DNA of 11,122 nt, taken from assembly GCA_019677205.1 (NCBI GenBank), contig JAAMXY010002236.1, forward strand, positions 1 through 11,122. Direction: 5' to 3'. Position 1 is the stretch's first letter, and each line of letters starts with the position of its first letter. The notes beneath the pieces are model-generated. The model did no database searches. It was given only the letters and a program-made list of their open reading frames with translations, and had not been told where the DNA came from. The position numbers and the translations under genes are program-made. Positions 6,197 to 11,122 of this stretch are shown piece after piece. Source of the DNA: Pinguiococcus pyrenoidosus. Lineage: Eukaryota; Sar; Pinguiophyceae; Pinguiochrysidales; Pinguiochrysidaceae.

Positions 6197-9100
6197 ATGT
6201 CCAAGGCTTCTTCTTCCGCGAGCTCTGCGGAGATGGAGCACAAGAGCTTCGAGCCTCTGCACCGCGGCGAAGCCTTGTTTGCCATGATGGAGACACTGAG
6301 CTCGTCGCCGTTCCTGCAGAGCCTCTCGAGAGTCATCCGCTGTCGCCTCGCACAGATGGTGCGCTTGGAGCACTTGGGCCCAGGGGACCGCCTGAGCACC
6401 AAGGCGGAGAAGCAAGGCGATCTCAGTCGGCTGGACCTGGTGCTGGTGGTTCGTGGCCGCATCCGCTCGGAAGGCGCTGGGCAGAACATGGTCTTCTCTG
6501 CGGGAGACACGGTGGGGTACCGGACCAACGCGTCGCCGACGAAGGACTTCTTCCAGGACAAGACGCTCTTCGCCGCGCGTGGCAAGGCCACCATCGCTCG
6601 GGTGCTGTTTACGCACGCTCGGCGCATCTTTGAGGGGGATCTGTACGTGCCGGGCACGTGGAGAAGCGGCTCCGAGCTCAGCATCTTCAACAGCTCGCAG
6701 GATGACAGTGCTTCCAAGAGCTCGGTCTCAGAGGCGAGGCTGTCTTTCCTGGGTCTCGGCAAGGCGGCGCCGAAGGACGAGGCGACCTTCGAGGTGGGCA
6801 CCGTCCAGCTGTGGACGCCGGCGCTGTACAGCCAGCTGCTGGTCACGACGACCTGCGGCGCAAGAGGCCGCCACGAGCTGTGCTTCCTGCTGGAACTGCT
6901 CCAGTACCACCAGTTCTTCGCCGAGCGCTCTCCCGACTTCCGTAGCCAGGTGGCGCAGTGGCTGCGCCTCGGCAGCGTGTCCGGCCGAGACCACGCGGGC
7001 GGCGGAGAGGAGAGCTACGCCCTGGAGCCGTCCTTTGCCAGTGCGTCGGCGCGCAACCTCGGCGCACCGAGCGGGGAGTCTGCTGCTGGCGATGCCGAGG
7101 AGGACGACGCCTGCGAAGAGACCGGCTTCATGAACGTCTTCTGCGTGCTGGACGGCGCGCTCGTGGTGGACGTGGAAGAGGACGGAGAGCCCAGCGCGGC
7201 CATCGAGGTGCGGCCGGCGTCGGTGTATCCCAAGCTGGATCGCTACATCAACGGCCACAAAATCCTGAGTTCCGAGTCCATCCAGCCTTTCTGGGTGCGC
7301 GCCAAGGACCAGGCCACCACGAGATTCTTGTACATCCGCGGCGAGGAGTTCCGCAACCTGCTCCACCCCACGGCGCTGCGCCACGTGGACATCGAGCTGC
7401 GGCGACTCAACGTTGGCCTGGGCCTGGGCTACTGCTTGGAGAAGGTGCGCGTCTTTCTGTCGCAGCCGCCGCGACGGCGCTCTCACGAGGACAAGACGTA
7501 CATCCTGGACAACTTGCTGGCCAACATCCCCTACTTCATGCAGATGCCGCGCAGCTTGTCCGAGAAGCTCGTGGCCTGCGCCGTCACTATGATCGTGGAG
7601 CCCAACATGTACATCGGCAAGGAGGGCGACGCCGTCCTCGGCTGCTGCGTGCTGCTGTACGGGGAGGCCATGGTGGAAAAAGCCACTGGCTACGTGGCGC
7701 TGCTGCCCGGCGACGCCATCTTCTGCGACTTGATGGTGTCAAAGGTTTGATGCCAGCTTTGACGCGTCTCTCCCTTTCTTCTCACTCTTTTGATGTGTCG
7801 TGTGGCGCCACACCACAATGGGATGGAGAGACATAAGTATGTAAACCTGCTCAACGACGCTGCTCTCTCTTTCTTTCTCTCTCTTTCTTTCTCTCTCTCT
7901 CTCTCTCTCTGTTGATGCAGGGGAAAAGCCAAGTGAATGTGAAGAGCCTGTCCACCTGCGAGTTCTTCGTCATCGAGGGCGCTTGGTACGACAAGTTGGT
8001 CTACGGCCTTCCGGAGCTCATGGCGCCCGCGCCACCAGCGGACGCGCTACGAAAGCTCAGTAGCACCACGCGCGAGCGCCGCGTGAACGGTGTCCGACGC
8101 CAGGAGTTTCTGGATGCGTTGACCGCGCCAGCCTCGCCCACTTTCTGCGCGAGCATCGCCAATGCGCCGCTGCTGCTCCAGGACCGCATCGCTCGAACGG
8201 CGGTGCTGGCGCGCGAAGAGCAGAGCTGCGATCTCGTGTGGCTGGACCAGGGCTTCGCGATGATCTTCGAAGGATCCGTCTCAATCAACCAAAGTGAGCC
8301 ATCTCAGCTGCGCCCGCCAGTATCCTGTAATCATTCTTGCCACGTCCGCCGCTCTTCCCCCAGGCGAAGCGCCGCGGGACAAGGCGGAGGTGAACCGCTT
8401 GGCAGCGGTCATGGAGCGCCTGCGAGCCAAGATCCTGGACAAGGCGCAGAAGCAGCTGCTGAAGAAGCTCATGCCCAAGATGAAGCGCTTCGCCAAGGGC
8501 GCTCAGCTCAGCCGCAGCTTGCAGATCAATACCCGCAGACCGTGGAACACGGCGGGAGACGTCCTGGAGGACTCCGGAGGGCGCGAGCGCTACCGGGGCG
8601 CCCGGGTGGCTGCGTTCGACATCTATACGACGCTCACGCGCGTGTCCTGGTGGCGCTGTAGCATAGGCGTGGGGCTGGGCATCGCGGCCACTGGCGCGCT
8701 CGTGAGTGGCCAGCGCTTCAGCGCCCCCGGCGCAGCCATCCGTTATGTCACGCGCAGCAAGACCACGCTCCTTAAGTGCCTGTGGTACGCCACCGCAGAC
8801 GCCGCCGAGGAGCTCCGAGAGGATCCAGAGCGCCGAGAGATGCTTCGGGACTTCACGCGGCAGAACGCAAATCACGTGCACGTGGAAGCGGAAGCCAACG
8901 AAGACGCTCTGTTGCCGCTGCGCCAGCCCGCGATGATCGACGCGTGCGCCGCTCTGAGCGCCGAGGTGGAGTGCCACGCCCACGACGCCCCGCGGCGGGT
9001 GGTCCAGAGCGCCGACGCGCTCAACGCGCGCGTGTTGGGACTCCACTTCGGGCCGGCCATCGCGCCGCAGGAGAGAAGCACGTCGGACATCAAGATGACG

Positions 9101-10852
9101 CGCGTGCTGGCGCAGCTGCCGGCGGTCAGCAGAGAAGGCTTGGAGTTCCGCCTCAAGCTCGCGCGCCACGCGCGCCTGGTGTTCCTGGACGAGGGCGAGG
9201 TATTTCTGCAGGAAAAGCGCGGAGAGCACCTGGGCGTCGTGTTGGCTGGGCGCTTAATGACTCACGTGCTGCGCGATGCGCGCGGCATCCTACTGGGCCA
9301 GCGGCGCGGCGTGCCGAGCCACATGGCCGTCGGACCACTCTTCCAAGGAGACTGGTTCGGCGACGTGATCTTCGACGCGGACTTGGACTTGGACTTTCAC
9401 TCGGACGTGGCGCCGCAAAGAGCGGCGGCGGAGTCGGAGGAGAGCGCCCTTGGCGCCGACGCGCCACCGCCACCACAGGTGATGCGCTCTCGCAGCGCCG
9501 AGTCGGACGACATCGACCTGCGCGACACGAAGTCCGTGGAACGGGAGGCAGAAGCCGCGAGAAACGACGTGACCAAGCATGGCGTCGCGCCCAAGCTGCA
9601 GGCGCTGCTGTCCATTCTGGCGTCCGCGCCAGAGCAGAATAGCCCGCTAGCGCCGGAGGACCTCGAGGTCTTGACCGGGGTTTTATCCGACTTGAGCGCC
9701 GAAACGGCAGCTGCGCCGGTGGAGAGGCAGCCCCAGAAGGCCAAGGGGAGGCAAGAGGCGGAGAGCGCCCGGCACCCCAGCAGCGACGCCCCTCTCCAGA
9801 TCTTCGCCGCCGAGAGGCGGAGCATCCTGGTGGTCTTTGCCGCCGAAGAAGTGCTGCGGCTGCGCCGCCTGTCCAAGAAGCACGGTCAACTCAAGCGAGT
9901 GCCGCAGCCGCCGGCGGAGCGCCTCAGCCTCCCATCTCGGTCAGTTGACGCGGACGCGCAGCCAACGCCGATCTTCCTACCGCAGCAGACCGCCTCGGTC
10001 GCCGCCGATGCTGCCGCCGAGAATCCGCCGCAGCTGGAGCCCGAGGAGGTGCTCTCGCGCTTGTCGCCACCGGCCTTCCGCAATCTCGTGCGCGGCGACG
10101 CGGCGGTCGGAGAGGACAGGCTGTGCCGCGCCAGCGGGGTCAAGCTGGACGCCACCTTCCTCACCGCCGTCGATGTGCTGCCCGGTCGCAGGAGGGACGC
10201 CAGCGTGGTGTCCGGCACCTCCAGCGCGCAGCTGGGCTTGCTGGCCGAGTACCTCCGGGCGGCGCAGGCGAGTCGCTCGGCCAGGCGGCTGCCCACCATT
10301 CCGGAGGCGCCGGAGGCTGCAGCAGTTGGCGCCAGGTTGGAGCCCACCGTGCTCACGTCCAAGTTCACCGGGGTGGTGTTGGGTCGTCGCGGAGTGCTGG
10401 TGAGCGATGATGGCCGCACTTTCCGAGGTCAGCTGCTGGCGAGACAGAGGTCCTTTCGCTGGTGGCCCCTCGACGACGTGCAGCGCGCGCACGTGAAGCA
10501 GGCGGAGCTGTTGGCCCGAGAGAGACAACGCCGCGACGAAGACACTGAGCCGTCCTCCAAGACGGACATCTCGTCCATCTCCAACGTCACCGGGCGCTCG
10601 TTGTCACGAGCGGCCAGAGCCGACTTACGGTCATCGCAGACGCAGACTAGTCGAGCCGACGTGTATGCGCGCTCGGCGCGCGCCTTGCTGCTGCACCAGC
10701 CCAAGCCACCGCCGTCGGCCAAGCTGCATGTCACCACGCCCTTTGCGTCCGCAGCCAACTACCGCCAATTCTGTCCGAAGCTGGTGAGCAACAACGTGAG
10801 GCGCATGCAGCTCTTCACCTCGGGAGGCAGAGACAAGTGGATAAAACCTTGA
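6197..10852 (+). CDS. Large protein with about five cyclic-nucleotide-binding-like folds
   Basis: Exons 6197-7744, 7921-8293 and 8364-10852 join in phase to 1469 residues. I see five regions with the cyclic-nucleotide-binding pattern (helix, jelly-roll strands, GD turn, closing helix): about 40-146 (FLQSLSR...LVVRGRI...AGD), 232-390, 437-543, 576-792 and 896-1146. The third is clearest: YIGKEGD, VLLYGEAMV, VALLPGDAIFCD, then VKSLSTCEFFVIEGAWYDKLV. The fifth has VLAGRLMTHVLRD and FQGDWFGDVIF. Folds 2, 4 and 5 carry long low-complexity or helical insertions: about 263-309, a basic helix at 645-695, and an acidic/Ser-rich 985-1116. The phosphate-binding GE...RxA signature is imperfect; fold 3 has Asp for Glu and lacks the Arg, so cAMP/cGMP binding is doubtful. 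No kinase, channel, GEF or membrane domain is visible; residues 1147-1469 are Ala/Arg/Ser-rich. Such proteins could act as scaffolds or ciliary/signalling adaptors, but that is speculation. The start ATG has A at -3. Confidence 0.85.
7745..7920 (+). other. Intron 1 of the CNB-like gene
   Basis: 176 nt, donor AAG|GTTTGA, acceptor GTTGATGCAG, phase 0. The first in-frame stop (TGA 7748-7750) lies just inside it. Splicing joins ...FCDLMVSK to GKSQVNVKSL inside the third fold and completes its pattern, which is strong support. Confidence 0.88.
7863..7910 (+). repeat. TC/TTTC microsatellite forming the intron polypyrimidine tract
   Basis: An unbroken 48-nt pyrimidine run of CTCTCT and TTTCT units, ending 10 nt before the intron 1 acceptor. 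It is much longer than any other polypyrimidine tract in the window and is probably length-variable. Confidence 0.9.
8294..8363 (+). other. Intron 2 of the CNB-like gene
   Basis: 70 nt, donor AAA|GTGAGC, acceptor GCTCTTCCCCCAG, phase 1. The split codon A|GC encodes Ser641. It joins ...FEGSVSINQ to SEAPRDKAEV and keeps both frames open. It sits exactly where a basic helical insertion begins in the fourth fold. Confidence 0.88.
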
Positions 10853-11120
10853 TTTCCGTTTGGCAGCTCGTTGTTTGGCTTGTGCGGCGCTTCGGAGGCC
10901 TCCGGATGTGCTTGCTTGTCGATTTTGTGCATTTTCTGTTTTCGGTCTGTTCTTGCTTGGATTTTGGGTTTTGGGTTTTGGGTTTTGGGTTTTGGGTTCT
11001 TTCTGATGGGTTTGTGCGGCTGCGCTCGCTCTGCCGGATCTCCAGCGTCAGCTGCTCGGCAAATTTGCCATAGCCCAGCTCATATAGTGCAACAACGGTT
11101 GGTGTAAGCTTCCATTGGTC
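10815..11120 (-). CDS. Possible 3' end of a convergent gene entering from the right
   Basis: A minus-strand frame is open from the right edge for 101 codons and stops at TGA 10817-10815. It has no ATG here, so it would be the C-terminus of a gene starting outside. The first 30 residues (beginning DQWKLTPTVVALYELGYG, then KFAEQLTLEIRQ) look like ordinary folded protein. The rest is a basic, Lys/Thr/Gln/Pro-rich tail that includes the TTTTGGG repeat read as TQNPKPK TQNPKSK. It would overlap the end of the CNB-like CDS by 38 bp. Caution: the plus strand here is poor in A, so the minus strand is poor in T-initial stop codons and an open frame is partly expected from composition. The other two minus frames do contain stops. 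I do not recognise the protein. Confidence 0.35.
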   Translation of the reverse strand, partial: DQWKLTPTVVALYELGYGKFAEQLTLEIRQSERSRTNPSERTQNPKPKTQNPKSKQEQTENRKCTKSTSKHIRRPPKRRTSQTTSCQTEIKVLSTCLCLPR

Positions 11121-11122
11121 AG
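10853..11122. other. Right-hand tail: 3' UTR of the CNB-like gene and/or convergent gene end
   Basis: A 270-bp stretch after the CNB-like stop. It is T/G-rich and A-poor on the plus strand, with almost no AC dinucleotide between about 10853 and 11090. No AATAAA is present; TGTAA occurs at 11102-11106. Apparent plus-strand frames here read the G/T repeat as FWVLGFGFWVLGFGF and are not convincing. Confidence 0.55.
10962..10996 (+). repeat. Five tandem TTTTGGG heptamers (telomere-like)
   Basis: Five perfect, contiguous copies of TTTTGGG, 110 bp after the CNB-like stop codon. Four or more GGG runs on one strand could form a three-tier G-quadruplex in DNA or in the 3' UTR RNA. The unit resembles telomere repeats of protists and algae but lacks the A of TTTAGGG or TTTTAGGG. 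Confidence 0.95.

Noticed and set aside
5842-6846. In-frame extension of FolD exon 1 upstream to about 6846
   Set aside because: It crosses the divergent promoter and the first CNB-like exon on the opposite strand; ATG 5841 begins a plausible leader and the FolD fold starts at about residue 36.
7690-7932. Minus-strand frame encoding an RERERKKER peptide
   Set aside because: It is the antisense translation of the TC-rich polypyrimidine tract of a well-supported intron.
10837-11107. Two plus-strand frames after the CNB-like stop
   Set aside because: They read through the TTTTGGG array as hydrophobic repeats, overlap each other and lack any supporting context.

Overview
This window is eukaryotic nuclear DNA, GC-rich and gene-dense. 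The evidence is spliceosomal introns of about 65-210 nt with GT...AG ends, and a three-repeat (c-Myb type) MYB factor. The donors are mostly GTGAG-like and the acceptors CAG or TAG. Short introns, 18-350 bp gene spacing and a long protein built of cyclic-nucleotide-binding-like folds suggest a protist or alga, possibly a stramenopile. The lineage cannot be fixed from the sequence alone.

Layout, left to right. (1) 1-243, minus strand: the 5' end of an unrecognised gene running off the left edge, with one likely intron. (2) 244-1472: a 1.2-kb divergent intergenic region with no convincing gene. (3) 1473-4256, plus: an R1R2R3 MYB transcription factor. Its first 30 codons lie in a small upstream exon (1473-1561). 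(4) 4275-5841, minus: a five-exon bifunctional methylenetetrahydrofolate dehydrogenase/cyclohydrolase (FolD) with a basic, hydrophobic N-terminal leader. Its stop codon is only 18 bp from the MYB stop, tail to tail. One of its introns is largely an 18-bp minisatellite. (5) 5842-6196: a 355-bp divergent promoter with three copies of the palindrome TCAGCTGA in a degenerate 39-bp tandem repeat. (6) 6197-10852, plus: a three-exon gene for a protein of about 1469 residues with five apparent cyclic-nucleotide-binding-like folds, several split by long insertions, and no visible kinase, channel or other effector domain. (7) 10853-11122: an A-poor, T/G-rich tail containing five TTTTGGG repeats. An open minus-strand frame here (10815-11120) may be the 3' end of another convergent gene.

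The genes do not form a pathway: a transcription factor, a one-carbon-metabolism enzyme and a possible nucleotide-sensing scaffold. What links them is architecture. MYB/FolD are convergent with nearly touching stops, and FolD and the cyclic-nucleotide-binding-like gene share one divergent promoter. The items most worth a second look are the multi-fold protein, the TCAGCTGA elements (four copies, all in 5' flanks), the hidden first MYB exon and the FolD exon 1-2 junction.
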